DNA of 64,000 nucleotides. It comes from JALJPB01 sp963933115. GTDB lineage: Bacteria; Pseudomonadota; Gammaproteobacteria; Enterobacterales; Alteromonadaceae. Of this stretch, positions 1-8,309 are shown piece by piece (position 1 is the stretch's first letter; each line of letters opens with the position of its first letter). The position numbers and the translations under genes are program-made. The notes beneath the pieces are model-generated. The model was not told where the DNA came from, did not search any database, and saw nothing but the letters and a program-made list of their open reading frames with translations. The stretch lies in contig CAWVSL010000004.1 of assembly GCA_963933115.1 (NCBI GenBank), forward strand, positions 1-64,000, read 5' to 3'.

Positions 1-3
1 GCG

Positions 4-30
4 AAAAAAAAGACGCTAATGAGCGTCTTT
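4..30 (-). terminator. Intrinsic terminator of ssrA
   Basis: Read on the minus strand, the hairpin AAAGACGCTCATTAGCGTCTTT is followed by a run of T residues (A residues at 4-10 on the plus strand). It lies 11 bases beyond the mature tmRNA 3' end, so it is the natural end of the tmRNA precursor. Confidence 0.85.
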
Positions 31-41
31 AATTCTTTGTG

Positions 42-391
42 TGGTGGAGCGGGGGGGAATCGAACCCCCGTCCAAAAAGCCTACATCCTCGGTACTACAT
101 GCTTAGTCGCTTATTTATTTAACCAATTAGACGCCAAGCGACAGGCTTCGTCATGGTGAGCTTGATACTATTTCGCGGTTCAGCCTCAAGCGTGCTTCCC
201 TCGCTAACCTATTTGGGGTGACCATCAATCCTCTAACCAATAGGTGAGATTTTGAGGTGATGGCTAGCCTAAGCGGCTAGTGCGAACGTATCGTCGTTAG
301 CAATTATTGTTTTACGGCTTTTTACCAGGCCAACCGCCCCTGGGCATGCACCTTGGGTTTCGTGAATCTTGTCGAATCCTAGATCCGCCCC
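42..391 (-). ncRNA. ssrA: Transfer-messenger RNA (tmRNA)
   Basis: This is tmRNA, which with SmpB releases ribosomes stalled on broken mRNAs and tags the nascent protein for proteolysis. The 3' end reads as a T-arm (GGTTCGATTC type) and ends in the encoded CCA at 42-44. The 5' end GGGGCGG at 391-385 pairs with CCGCUCC before ACCA, giving a seven-base-pair acceptor stem with one G-U pair. The reading frame near the middle encodes the tag ANDDTFALAA and a stop. The length of about 350 nt is normal for a one-piece gammaproteobacterial tmRNA. The partner gene smpB lies just upstream on the same strand. The ends are inferred from the acceptor stem, and the 5' end should be made by RNase P. Confidence 0.96.
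269..301 (-). other. tmRNA proteolysis-tag reading frame
   Basis: On the minus strand these 11 codons read ANDDTFALAA followed by TAG. The ending LAA is the ClpXP/ClpAP degron, and the tag aligns with E. coli ANDENYALAA. With the alanine carried by the tmRNA itself, the added tag would be A-ANDDTFALAA. Confidence 0.93.
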
Positions 392-432
392 AAAGTTTTA
401 CTTGTTGGTCATTTTACCTCCCAACATTTATT

Positions 433-461
433 ATTTTAACTCGATTTTTGCAATTACACAA
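433..461 (-). promoter_or_regulatory. Candidate sigma-70 promoter of ssrA
   Basis: On the minus strand TTGTGT (461-456) and TAAAAT (438-433) are separated by 17 bases. Transcription would start near 426, leaving a 5' leader of about 35 nt for RNase P to remove. The -35 box is poor, so this is a suggestion only. Confidence 0.4.
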
Positions 462-515
462 CGTGAGTAAATAACGTTCGTTTTGTGTTTGTTTTTATAT
501 CAGTCGACAAGGGTA

Positions 516-998
516 TTAGCGTTTTTCTTGTTTCATCATACGCTCTTTACTTCTAGCCCAATCTCTATCTTTGATATCAGCTCGCTTGTCATGGAGTTTT
601 TTACCACGGCCAACACAAAATTCAAGCTTGACCCAGCACTGTTTCCAATACATTGCGGTAGCGATTAATGATAAGCCATCTCGTTGTACTAGCATCGCTA
701 ATTTATCGAGCTGTTTACGACTTAATAATAATTTTCTATCGCGAACGGGATCACAAACCACATGGGAAGAAGCTTCGTGTAATGATTGAATTTCAGCACC
801 CAACAAATACGCCTCTCCGTCTTTAATAAAAACGTAACAGTCGGAAATGTTAACTTTGCCGCTGCGAATACTTTTAACTTCCCAGCCTTGTAAGCTCATA
901 CCTGCTTCAAACTTTTCGCCAAGAGTATATTCGTGACGAGATTTTTTGTTTAACGCTATAGTATTGCTATTTGATTTTTTAGATTTTGTCTTTGCCAT
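516..998 (-). CDS. smpB: SsrA-binding protein SmpB
   Basis: SmpB binds the tRNA-like domain of tmRNA and carries it into the A site of stalled ribosomes. The 160 residues match the normal family length. Landmarks are the basic N-terminus, the beta-barrel core with GWEVKSIRSGKVNISDCYVF (about residues 38-57), the LLLSRKQLDKL segment, and a basic C-terminal tail (KDRDWARSKERMMKQEKR) that occupies the decoding centre. The gene lies immediately upstream of ssrA on the same strand, so both partners of trans-translation are adjacent. It is divergent from ratA, an arrangement also found in E. coli. Confidence 0.97.
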   Translation of the reverse strand: MAKTKSKKSNSNTIALNKKSRHEYTLGEKFEAGMSLQGWEVKSIRSGKVNISDCYVFIKDGEAYLLGAEIQSLHEASSHVVCDPVRDRKLLLSRKQLDKLAMLVQRDGLSLIATAMYWKQCWVKLEFCVGRGKKLHDKRADIKDRDWARSKERMMKQEKR

Positions 999-1140
999 AA
1001 TGGTGGCTATTATACGGATTAATTGATGTTTTTATATCTAGATTTACAATTAATTGTAAATATTTGAGTGTAACTTCAGATAATCTAACTTTAATGATGT
1101 TTGACTGCAATCCTATTAGTGAGTTTTGCGATAGCTTTGT

Positions 1141-1146
1141 TATAAT
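1141..1146 (+). promoter_or_regulatory. Candidate -10 box for ratA-ratB
   Basis: A perfect TATAAT lies 25 bases before the ratA start. No good -35 hexamer lies 16-18 bases upstream, so the promoter may be weak or activator dependent. Confidence 0.35.
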
Positions 1147-1170
1147 AGCGCTAATATTTTTGGAGGATCA

Positions 1171-1608
1171 ATGCCAGTAATCAATCGTAGTGCTTTAGTG
1201 ATGCATAGTGTAGAAGAAATGTATCAACTTATTAATGATATTTTAGCTTATCCTAGTTTTATACCTGACTGTGGTGACAGTGAAATTATCTCACAAGATG
1301 GTGACACTATTACCGCCGCTTTATTGGTTTCAAAAGGGGGGTTAAATAAGTGGTTTACGACAACCAATACCATGGTCAGTAATGAAAAAATTGTTTTGAA
1401 TTTAGTCGATGGCCCATTTAAGAAGTTGATTGGCAGTTGGACTTTAAAAGCGTTATCAGATGAAGCGTGTAAAATAAGTCTCAATTTGGATTATGAATTC
1501 TCTAATAAAGTTTTTGATTTAGCGTTTGGTCGAGTGTTTAATCATTTAACGAATAATATGGTGAAAGCATTTACTCAAAGGGCAAAAGAGGTATACGGTG
1601 ATGTCTGA
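1171..1608 (+). CDS. ratA: RatA / Coq10-type START-domain protein
   Basis: This 145-residue protein belongs to the polyketide cyclase/START superfamily, RatA-Coq10 branch. E. coli RatA was described as a toxin that blocks 70S assembly, while the eukaryotic relative Coq10 is a ubiquinone-binding chaperone; which role applies here cannot be read from sequence. Family features are the N-terminal MPVINRSALVMHSVEEMYQLINDI, the YPSFIPDC segment and the long C-terminal helix (FGRVFNHLTNNMVKAFTQRA). A GGAGG ribosome binding site lies 6 bases before ATG. Its end overlaps ratB, so the two are co-translated, and smpB is divergent as in E. coli. Confidence 0.92.
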   Translation: MPVINRSALVMHSVEEMYQLINDILAYPSFIPDCGDSEIISQDGDTITAALLVSKGGLNKWFTTTNTMVSNEKIVLNLVDGPFKKLIGSWTLKALSDEACKISLNLDYEFSNKVFDLAFGRVFNHLTNNMVKAFTQRAKEVYGDV

Positions 1609-1963
1609 AGATCTTATTGATATTCTACAGATCGGTGAAAAAATTCAAGTTGAGGTGGTCTATGGTTTAGCCCACAAACAAGAGTTATTATCATTGTCCG
1701 TCAATGAAGGTACAACGATAGAGCAAGCGATAGTTGAGTCCGGTATTGTTGCAGTATTTTCTGAAATTGATTTATCAATAGATAAAGTAGGTATATGGAA
1801 TAAAGTGGCAAAATTGTCTGATGTCTTACAAGATTTAGATCGTATTGAAATTTATCGTCCGTTAATTGCAGATCCCAAAGAGGTTAGAAAGCGCCGAGCA
1901 GAAAAGGCTAAAGAAGAAGGGCGCGCTAATAAGATCACCGGTGGACGTTTAAAGCCTCTGTAA
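1601..1963 (+). CDS. ratB: RnfH family ubiquitin-fold protein
   Basis: A small beta-grasp protein of the RnfH family (UPF0125), called RatB in E. coli. Its function is not firmly established, despite a name that derives from rnf operons in other bacteria. The fold is visible as IQVEVVYGLAHKQELLSLSVNEGTTIEQAIVESGI followed by VGIWNKVAKLSDVLQDLDRIEIYRPLIADPKEVRKRRAEKAK. I chose ATG at 1601; GTG at 1598 is also possible. It overlaps the end of ratA by 8 bases, which suggests translational coupling. The length of 120 residues is slightly longer than usual because of the basic tail. Confidence 0.88.
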   Translation: MSEDLIDILQIGEKIQVEVVYGLAHKQELLSLSVNEGTTIEQAIVESGIVAVFSEIDLSIDKVGIWNKVAKLSDVLQDLDRIEIYRPLIADPKEVRKRRAEKAKEEGRANKITGGRLKPL

Positions 1964-1985
1964 TAGTAACAGTCATTTTGATTAT

Positions 1986-2014
1986 AAAAAAAGTGGCTAA
2001 AGCCACTTTTTTTT
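1986..2014. terminator. Bidirectional terminator between ratB and bamE
   Basis: A-run, stem GTGGCT/AGCCAC and T-run sit between convergent ratB and bamE. The A and T runs flank the stem symmetrically, so it can stop transcription in both directions. Confidence 0.85.
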
Positions 2015-2038
2015 ATAGTTAAAATTAACCGATATTGT

Positions 2039-2386
2039 TTAGTTTTTCATTGGGGTATTGAAATTATCAGAAACAGTGAAATCACCTTCAGCAGAAATTA
2101 ACGTGTCATCTTCAAATTTAATAATGAAATTTTTATTAACATTAAATTCTTCACTGCGACCCGATCTAAAACGATAAACGTAATACCAAGTATCCTTATC
2201 AAAAGCATCATTTATTACAGGACTACCCAAAATAAACTTAACTTGCTCTTTAGTCATGGCAATTTGCAATTTGTCGATATCTTTTTGCTCAAGATAATTA
2301 CCTTGTGGAATATCTATACGGTAAACCCAACTTGAACACCCTGTAATTGACAAGGCTAATATAATAGCTAAAACTCGAAACAACAT
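2039..2386 (-). CDS. bamE: Outer membrane assembly lipoprotein BamE
   Basis: BamE (SmpA) is a small lipoprotein of the BAM complex that inserts beta-barrel proteins into the outer membrane. The 115 residues begin with a lipoprotein signal peptide, MLFRVLAIILALSITGC, whose cysteine 17 would be lipidated. The mature part shows the SmpA/OmlA fold: QGNYLEQKDIDKLQIAMTKEQVKFILGSPVINDAF, then WYYVYRF and a C-terminal strand. It is convergent with ratB and downstream of recN on the same strand, the same neighbours as in E. coli. Confidence 0.94.
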   Translation of the reverse strand: MLFRVLAIILALSITGCSSWVYRIDIPQGNYLEQKDIDKLQIAMTKEQVKFILGSPVINDAFDKDTWYYVYRFRSGRSEEFNVNKNFIIKFEDDTLISAEGDFTVSDNFNTPMKN

Positions 2387-2488
2387 GTTTTACATTCATC
2401 CTCTAAAAATTAAGCAGTAATAATAACGCTGTGAGTTAGAAGATTCCAAGGCTTTTTTACTAAAAAAGCATCTATTTTAAAAAAATAA

Positions 2489-4171
2489 CTAACTCGCGAG
2501 TAATTCTTGCGCATTTGCCATGCTAAATTCAGTGATTTTATCACCGGCTAATAAGCGCGCAATTTCTTTGACGCGATTTTTTTGATTTAGTTCAGTCATC
2601 GTGGTTTCTGTGTGTTTGCCATCCGATAATTTCGTAACAAACAATTGCTGGTGACCTTTACTGGCGACTTGTGGTAAATGTGTGACACATATGACTTGCG
2701 TATTTTTTGCTAACTCTTGAAGTTTAGAGCCTACCATTGCGGCAGTGGGACCACTAATACCCACATCGACTTCATCGAATATCAATGTTGGTGTGACAAC
2801 CTTATTAGCTAATATCACTTGCATGGCTAGACTGATGCGAGATAATTCACCACCCGATGCTACTTTGTTCATTGCTTCGAGTGGCTGGCCTTTATTAATA
2901 CTCACTAAAAAATTAACCGTATCTAAGCCATTTGCAGAGAATTGCTCTTTGTGAACTGTGCTATCTGTAATTGCTTGTTGTACTTCAATGAAAAATTGAC
3001 CGTTAGGCATATTTAATTCATTCATACTTTTACTGATTAACTTACTTAATTTTTTCGCCGAGTCAGTTCGTGACTTTGATAGCACTTGAGCTGCACTGAT
3101 ATAATTGTGCTTAGCCTGTTCAATATCATCATTAACATTTATTAAACGAGTTTCATCTGAGTTAATGGAGGCAAGTTCTGCTGACAATTCATTGTGGAGT
3201 ATTACCATGTTCTCCGGTGATGTATGGTGTTTCTTTGCTAATTGAAGTGCTTGAGAGTAGCGGCTCTCTATCGCCGCATAGGCTTCGGGATCTAGGTCTA
3301 GTTGTTCATAATAGTGTTTTAAGTCAGTACTAGCGTCTTGAATTTGAAGCAGCGCCTCTTTTAAGATTGCAGCAATATTAGTTAAGCTACCATCAACTTG
3401 ACTTAACGCGGTTAAATCGTCACAAGTACGGCTTAAATTATCAACAATGTTAAACTGTTCATTTTCGGTTAAACATTGCAGTGAGCTAAGGGTTTCGTTA
3501 AGCAAGTCTTGTGCGTTGGCATAGCGTTTAAAGTCAATTTCTAAAGTAACAAATTCACCTTGTTCTAAGGCAAACTCATCAAGCTCTATTACTTGATATT
3601 GAAGTAGTTGTTGTTTGGCATCCCTGGAAATCTTTTCATTTTGTAGTTGCTTGAACTCCGCCGTTAATTGTTGCCATTTTTGATGATGATATTTTACTTC
3701 ATTGATGAGTTCTTGGTGGTTAGCATAATTATCTAGCAGATGACGTTGTTCTGTTGGTTTTACTAATAGTTGATGATCATGTTGGCCATGAATATTGATT
3801 AAGAACTGAGCTATTTCTTTTAATTGGGCTAAAGGAACTTGTCCGCCATTAATATAAGCTTTAGAGCGACCTTCTGCTGATATTACTCGTCGTAAAATAC
3901 ATTCATCTTCATGAAGTAAATCATGGTTTGATAACCATTTTTTAGCTAATTTATTGTTTTTAATATCAAAGGTTGCGGCAAGGTCGGCTTTTTTACAATT
4001 TGGACGCACAACGTTCGTTAATGCTCTTTGGCCTAAACATAAGCCAAGAGCACCAATAGCAATAGATTTACCTGCCCCGGTTTCGCCAGTGATGGTTGTC
4101 ATACCTTTTTGCCAGTCGATATCCAGAGAACGAACAATAGCAAAGTCTTGAATGTTTAATTGTAAAAGCAT
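2489..4171 (-). CDS. recN: DNA repair protein RecN
   Basis: RecN is an SMC-like ATPase that acts early in double-strand break repair with RecA. It has an N-terminal Walker A motif GETGAGKS, a long central coiled coil, the ABC signature SGGELSRISLAMQVI and the Walker B LIFDEVDVGISG. The frame extends 34 codons further upstream, but the family start is MLLQLNIQDFAIV at 4171, giving 560 residues (E. coli 553). The extra codons cross the intergenic hairpin, which also argues against them. It sits between nadK and bamE, as in many gammaproteobacteria. I do not see a clear LexA box. Confidence 0.95.
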   Translation of the reverse strand: MLLQLNIQDFAIVRSLDIDWQKGMTTITGETGAGKSIAIGALGLCLGQRALTNVVRPNCKKADLAATFDIKNNKLAKKWLSNHDLLHEDECILRRVISAEGRSKAYINGGQVPLAQLKEIAQFLINIHGQHDHQLLVKPTEQRHLLDNYANHQELINEVKYHHQKWQQLTAEFKQLQNEKISRDAKQQLLQYQVIELDEFALEQGEFVTLEIDFKRYANAQDLLNETLSSLQCLTENEQFNIVDNLSRTCDDLTALSQVDGSLTNIAAILKEALLQIQDASTDLKHYYEQLDLDPEAYAAIESRYSQALQLAKKHHTSPENMVILHNELSAELASINSDETRLINVNDDIEQAKHNYISAAQVLSKSRTDSAKKLSKLISKSMNELNMPNGQFFIEVQQAITDSTVHKEQFSANGLDTVNFLVSINKGQPLEAMNKVASGGELSRISLAMQVILANKVVTPTLIFDEVDVGISGPTAAMVGSKLQELAKNTQVICVTHLPQVASKGHQQLFVTKLSDGKHTETTMTELNQKNRVKEIARLLAGDKITEFSMANAQELLAS

Positions 4172-4227
4172 GGTAGCCCCAAAGTAAAATGGATGACTTA
4201 CTGCAAAACTACAAGCCACCCTGAACA

Positions 4228-4267
4228 AAAAACCAGTTACTGTTAATTTATACAGTAACTGGTTTTT
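4228..4267. terminator. Strong hairpin between nadK and recN
   Basis: A 16-bp perfect stem (4228-4243 with 4252-4267) has an A-tract on its left and a T-tract on its right. It lies between the nadK stop and the recN start, so on the minus strand it should terminate nadK transcription and separate it from recN. Confidence 0.7.
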
Positions 4268-4336
4268 GTGCAAGTTATTTCACCCTTATCGATTAAATAA
4301 ACTCCATTTTATTTCAGGTGATTTTTACTACCAAGA

Positions 4337-5218
4337 TTAATATAGCTTGTTACCCCAACTTAACTTGTTACGTAAAACATTAAAGTAGTCATGGTCTAAA
4401 GGGTGAATTAATCTTAAAGCATAGACACTTTTTTTAATGATAACTTCATCACCGGGCATAACCGATAAGATAACATGACCATCGCAACTGACTTGCAAAT
4501 TTTCATAATTTTCATTGGCGAGTACCAGTTTTATTTCACTATCGCCATCAACTACTATGGGCCGACTTGTTAAGGTATGAGGAAACATAGGGACTAAGGT
4601 TAACGCATTAAGATTAGGTGTTAAAATGGGTCCGCCTGCTGACATTGAATAAGCCGTTGATCCTGTAGGCGTTGAAACGATCAAGCCATCTGAGCGCTGA
4701 CTAAACATAAAACAGCCATCAATATAAACTTCAAACTCAATCATGTTGGCGACCTTACCCGCATGTAAAACAGCTTCGTTCACCGCGCTATTTGAACTCT
4801 TTAATTTACCGTGACGATAAACTTCTGCTTCAATAATGAAGCGTTGCTCTGAGCGTGACTCACCAGATAAAATGGCGTTAAGGGGCTTTATTAGTGTCCC
4901 CGGGGACAGGTCAGTTAAAAAACCTAAATTGCCACGGTTAACGCCAATAACACCAATGTTATAGCCAGAAAGTACTCGCGCAGCACCCAGCATATAACCA
5001 TCGCCACCAACCACTATCGCTAAATCGGCTTTGACACCAATTTCAGTTAAGGAAGCAATGTTGATGTTTTCAATATCGACGGTTTGAGCAACAGAGTCTT
5101 CAACCAGTACTTGATAGTTTTGATTGTGTAAATGCTGATGCAAAGCTTCAATCGTTGCTTTAGCACCTTCATGGTTTGGTTTACCAATTAATCCAATAGT
5201 CTTATAAAGTTGTTTCAT
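4337..5218 (-). CDS. nadK: NAD kinase
   Basis: NadK phosphorylates NAD+ to NADP+ with ATP. The 293 residues match E. coli NadK (292). The catalytic GGDG lies in AIVVGGDGYMLGAAR (near residue 70), followed by GVNRGNLGFLTDL, the NEAVLHAG element and the diagnostic DGLIVSTPTGSTAYSMSAGGPIL. It lies upstream of recN on the same strand and divergent from grpE, the arrangement known from E. coli. A second, more distant NAD-kinase-like gene lies at 12132. Confidence 0.96.
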   Translation of the reverse strand: MKQLYKTIGLIGKPNHEGAKATIEALHQHLHNQNYQVLVEDSVAQTVDIENINIASLTEIGVKADLAIVVGGDGYMLGAARVLSGYNIGVIGVNRGNLGFLTDLSPGTLIKPLNAILSGESRSEQRFIIEAEVYRHGKLKSSNSAVNEAVLHAGKVANMIEFEVYIDGCFMFSQRSDGLIVSTPTGSTAYSMSAGGPILTPNLNALTLVPMFPHTLTSRPIVVDGDSEIKLVLANENYENLQVSCDGHVILSVMPGDEVIIKKSVYALRLIHPLDHDYFNVLRNKLSWGNKLY

Positions 5219-5322
5219 TGTTAATTTTACTAAAAGTTTAATAACTCACTGTGATATTGGCAGTTTCGCTGTATTTTACTCGCTTGTAAAGTTCACTTTT
5301 ATGAAATGATTTACTTTTTAAG

Positions 5323-5348
5323 CTTGAATCGTAAAAACAAAGCCCCAT
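5323..5348 (+). promoter_or_regulatory. Sigma-32 heat-shock promoter of grpE
   Basis: CTTGAA (5323-5328) and CCCCAT (5343-5348) are separated by 14 bases, matching the RpoH consensus at both boxes and in spacing. It ends about 58 bases before the grpE start. Confidence 0.85.
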
Positions 5349-5406
5349 AATTATCCTCATTGAAATTAATTTATTACTTTATTACTAACAAAGTTTGGAG
5401 CTTTTC

Positions 5407-6039
5407 ATGACAAACGAGTCAAAAAACGAAAATGGTGCGGAGTTATCGCCAGAGCAAATAGTTGAAGATTCCATTAAGCAAGCTGAAGGACAGGTTGAAG
5501 AGCAACAGGTAGATGATCATGTTGCTATAAGTGCCGAGCAAGAAAAGATCAATGAACTTGAGTTAGCCCTCGTAGCGGCGAAATCAACAGTAAGCGATCA
5601 AAAAGACTCTGTTATACGTGCAAAAGCTGAGGTTGATAATGTTCGCCGTCGCAGCGCACAAGATGTCGAAAAAGCCCGTAAATTTGCTTTAGATAAATTT
5701 GCTGCTGAGTTATTGCCTGTTGTTGATAACCTTGAACGAGCCATAGCAACTGTTAATAAAGAAGATGAAGGCCAACAAGGTCTCGCTGAAGGTGTTGAAC
5801 TGACGCTACAAAGTATGATGGCTGCTTTAGATAAATTTGGTATTAAAGTCGTTGATCCACTGGATCAACCTTTTAATCCTGAATTACATCAAGCAATGTC
5901 AATGCAAGAAATTGAAGGTGTTGCACCTAATACGGTTATTGCCGTTATGCAAAAGGGTTATGAGCTTAATGGCCGTTTAGTTCGCCCTGCAATGGTAATG
6001 GTTTCTAAGGCTTCGCCTAGCGTTGATGTTAAAGCTTAA
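5407..6039 (+). CDS. grpE: Nucleotide exchange factor GrpE
   Basis: GrpE is the ADP-ATP exchange factor of DnaK. The protein has an acidic N-terminus, a long helical dimerisation region (about residues 45-110) and the C-terminal beta domain with LDKFGIKVVDPLDQPFNPELHQAM and the ELNGRLVRPAMVMVSK signature. I chose ATG at 5407 (210 residues), because the upstream in-frame TTG at 5395 contains the GGAG ribosome binding site. A sigma-32 promoter precedes it and a terminator follows, so it is a unit separate from dnaK. Confidence 0.95.
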   Translation: MTNESKNENGAELSPEQIVEDSIKQAEGQVEEQQVDDHVAISAEQEKINELELALVAAKSTVSDQKDSVIRAKAEVDNVRRRSAQDVEKARKFALDKFAAELLPVVDNLERAIATVNKEDEGQQGLAEGVELTLQSMMAALDKFGIKVVDPLDQPFNPELHQAMSMQEIEGVAPNTVIAVMQKGYELNGRLVRPAMVMVSKASPSVDVKA

Positions 6040-6040
6040 C

Positions 6041-6092
6041 GCTAAGCCAATTTTACAGCAAAAAGTTAAACTTTAATGCTTAGCTTTTTTTT
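6041..6092 (+). terminator. Terminator of grpE
   Basis: GCTAAGC (6041-6047) pairs with GCTTAGC (6078-6084) and is followed by eight T residues. A second pairing, TTTACAGCAAAA (6052-6063) with TTTTGCTGTAAA (6089-6100), overlaps it, so alternative folds are possible. Confidence 0.65.
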
Positions 6093-6155
6093 GCTGTAAA
6101 TAAAAACGAGGGGCTTTTTTTTAAACAGATTTTTTTACTTTTTTATTCATAAAGA

Positions 6156-6183
6156 GTTGAAAAGCTTATTCCAGCCCCCATTA
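6156..6183 (+). promoter_or_regulatory. Sigma-32 heat-shock promoter of dnaK
   Basis: GTTGAAA (6156-6162) and CCCCATTA (6176-6183) are separated by 13 bases, close to the RpoH consensus. It gives dnaK its own heat-shock promoter, independent of grpE. Confidence 0.8.
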
Positions 6184-6268
6184 TTTATTCAACGACAAAT
6201 TATTCATTATTTAAACACGGCTTATTCATTTATTGAGCCGCTGATTATTAGAAATAGGAGATCCCAAA

Positions 6269-8200
6269 ATGGGCAAAATTATTGGTATTGATCTAGGAAC
6301 AACCAACTCATGTGTTGCTGTACTAGAAGGTGGTAAAGCACGTGTTATTGAAAATGCTGAAGGTGACCGTACAACCCCTTCAATCATTGCTTATACAGAA
6401 GAAGGCGAAACATTAGTAGGTCAGCCTGCTAAGCGTCAATCAGTGACCAACCCTACAAATACATTATTTGCAATTAAACGTTTAATTGGTCGTCGTTTTG
6501 AAGACGAAGAAGTACAACGTGATATTAAAATTATGCCATTTGGTATTGTTAAAGCTGATAATGGCGATGCTTGGGTTACCACGCGTGACAAGAATGTTGC
6601 ACCACCACAAGTTTCTGCTGAAGTTCTAGCAAAAATGAAAAAGACAGCTGAAGATTTTTTAGGTGAAACGGTTACTGAAGCGGTAATTACTGTACCAGCC
6701 TACTTTAACGACTCACAACGTCAAGCAACTAAAGATGCTGGTCGTATTGCTGGTCTTGATGTTAAACGTATTATTAATGAGCCTACTGCTGCTGCTCTTG
6801 CTTACGGCATGGACAAGCAAGAAGGTGATAAGACTATCGCGGTTTACGATCTCGGTGGTGGTACTTTTGATATTTCAATCATTGAAATTGATGAAATGGA
6901 CGGTGAACACACTTTTGAAGTATTAGCGACTAACGGTGATACTCATTTAGGTGGCGAAGATTTTGATAATCGTCTTATTAACTATCTAGTTGCAGAGTTT
7001 AAGAAAGATCAAGGTATGGACTTAACTACCGATCCTCTTGCAATGCAACGTTTAAAAGAAGCGGCTGAAAAAGCAAAATGTGAGCTGTCTTCTGCACAAC
7101 AAACAGATGTAAACTTACCTTACATCACTGCTGATGCAGCGGGTCCTAAACATATGAACATTAAAGTGACTCGCGCCAAGCTTGAATCTTTAGTTGAAGA
7201 TATGGTTAAAGCAACATTAGAACCACTTAAACAAGCACTTAAAGACGCTGACTTATCAACAAGTGGCATCGATGATGTAATTTTAGTTGGTGGTCAAACA
7301 CGTATGCCATTGGTTCAAAAAATGGTAACTGAATTTTTCGGTAAAGAGCCGCGTAAAGACGTTAACCCTGATGAAGCGGTAGCTGCTGGTGCAGCAATTC
7401 AAGCCGGTGTTCTTTCTGGTGATGTAACTGACGTATTACTCCTTGATGTGACTCCATTATCTTTAGGTATTGAAACTATGGGTGGCGTTATGACTAACGT
7501 TATCGATAAAAATACTACGATACCTACCAAACAATCACAAACGTTCTCAACAGCTGATGATAATCAAGCTGCAGTAACTGTTCATGTGGTTCAAGGTGAG
7601 CGTAAGCAAGCTAGCGCTAACAAATCTCTTGGTCAATTTAACCTGGAAGGTATTGACCCAGCACCACGTGGTACTCCACAAATCGAAGTAACCTTTGATA
7701 TTGATGCTGATGGTATTTTACATGTAACGGCTAAAGACAAAAACACCGGTAAAGAGCAAAAGATAACGATTAAAGCGTCTTCTGGCTTATCTGATGATGA
7801 AGTAGAGCAGATGGTCCGTGATGCTGAACTCAATGCTGAAGCAGATGCGAAATTTGAAGAATTAGTTAAAGCACGCAATCAAGCTGACGGTATGGTTCAC
7901 GCAACCCGCAAGCAAATTGAAGAAGCAGGCGATGATTTACCGGCAGAAGATAAAGAAAAAATTGAAGCAGCTCTAACCGAACTTGAAGCAGCTATCAAAG
8001 GTGACGATAAAGAAGCCATTGATGCAAAAACTCAAGCTGTTATTGAAGCGTCAGCTAAATTAATGGAAATTGCCCAAGCTAAACAACAAGCTGAAGCAGC
8101 AGCCGAAGCTGGCGAAGAAACAACAGGAAGTTCAGCTACGGCTGATGACGTTGTTGATGCAGAGTTTGAAGAAGTTAAAGATGTTAAAGAAGATAAGTAG
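6269..8200 (+). CDS. dnaK: Hsp70 chaperone DnaK
   Basis: DnaK is the ATP-dependent Hsp70 chaperone. The 643 residues open with IGIDLGTTNSCVAVLEGG, then NEPTAAALAYG and the phosphate-binding DLGGGTFDISIIEID. The substrate domain carries DVTPLSLGIETMGGVMT, and the C-terminal lid ends in a disordered, Ala/Glu-rich tail finishing DAEFEEVKDVKEDK. A good ribosome binding site (TAGGAG) precedes ATG. It lies between grpE and dnaJ with its own sigma-32 promoter; the hairpin after its stop is likely a partial terminator before dnaJ. Confidence 0.98.
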   Translation: MGKIIGIDLGTTNSCVAVLEGGKARVIENAEGDRTTPSIIAYTEEGETLVGQPAKRQSVTNPTNTLFAIKRLIGRRFEDEEVQRDIKIMPFGIVKADNGDAWVTTRDKNVAPPQVSAEVLAKMKKTAEDFLGETVTEAVITVPAYFNDSQRQATKDAGRIAGLDVKRIINEPTAAALAYGMDKQEGDKTIAVYDLGGGTFDISIIEIDEMDGEHTFEVLATNGDTHLGGEDFDNRLINYLVAEFKKDQGMDLTTDPLAMQRLKEAAEKAKCELSSAQQTDVNLPYITADAAGPKHMNIKVTRAKLESLVEDMVKATLEPLKQALKDADLSTSGIDDVILVGGQTRMPLVQKMVTEFFGKEPRKDVNPDEAVAAGAAIQAGVLSGDVTDVLLLDVTPLSLGIETMGGVMTNVIDKNTTIPTKQSQTFSTADDNQAAVTVHVVQGERKQASANKSLGQFNLEGIDPAPRGTPQIEVTFDIDADGILHVTAKDKNTGKEQKITIKASSGLSDDEVEQMVRDAELNAEADAKFEELVKARNQADGMVHATRKQIEEAGDDLPAEDKEKIEAALTELEAAIKGDDKEAIDAKTQAVIEASAKLMEIAQAKQQAEAAAEAGEETTGSSATADDVVDAEFEEVKDVKEDK

Positions 8201-8235
8201 TTAGCTTTAAATTGAATTTATTTCAATGAGTTAGC

Positions 8236-8265
8236 AAAGCGTCGGTCTTATTCCGGCGCTTTTTG
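8236..8265 (+). terminator. Hairpin between dnaK and dnaJ
   Basis: AAGCGTCGG pairs with CCGGCGCTT (one T-G pair), followed by a short T-run. It may attenuate transcription so that dnaJ is made at a lower level than dnaK. Confidence 0.65.
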
Positions 8266-8309
8266 TTATATAAAACAATGATTTTTTACCGTAAACAAGA
8301 AGCGAATTT

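Noticed and set aside
7633..7878. 81-codon frame antisense to dnaK
   Set aside because: It is a shadow of the highly biased dnaK coding sequence; no signals of its own.
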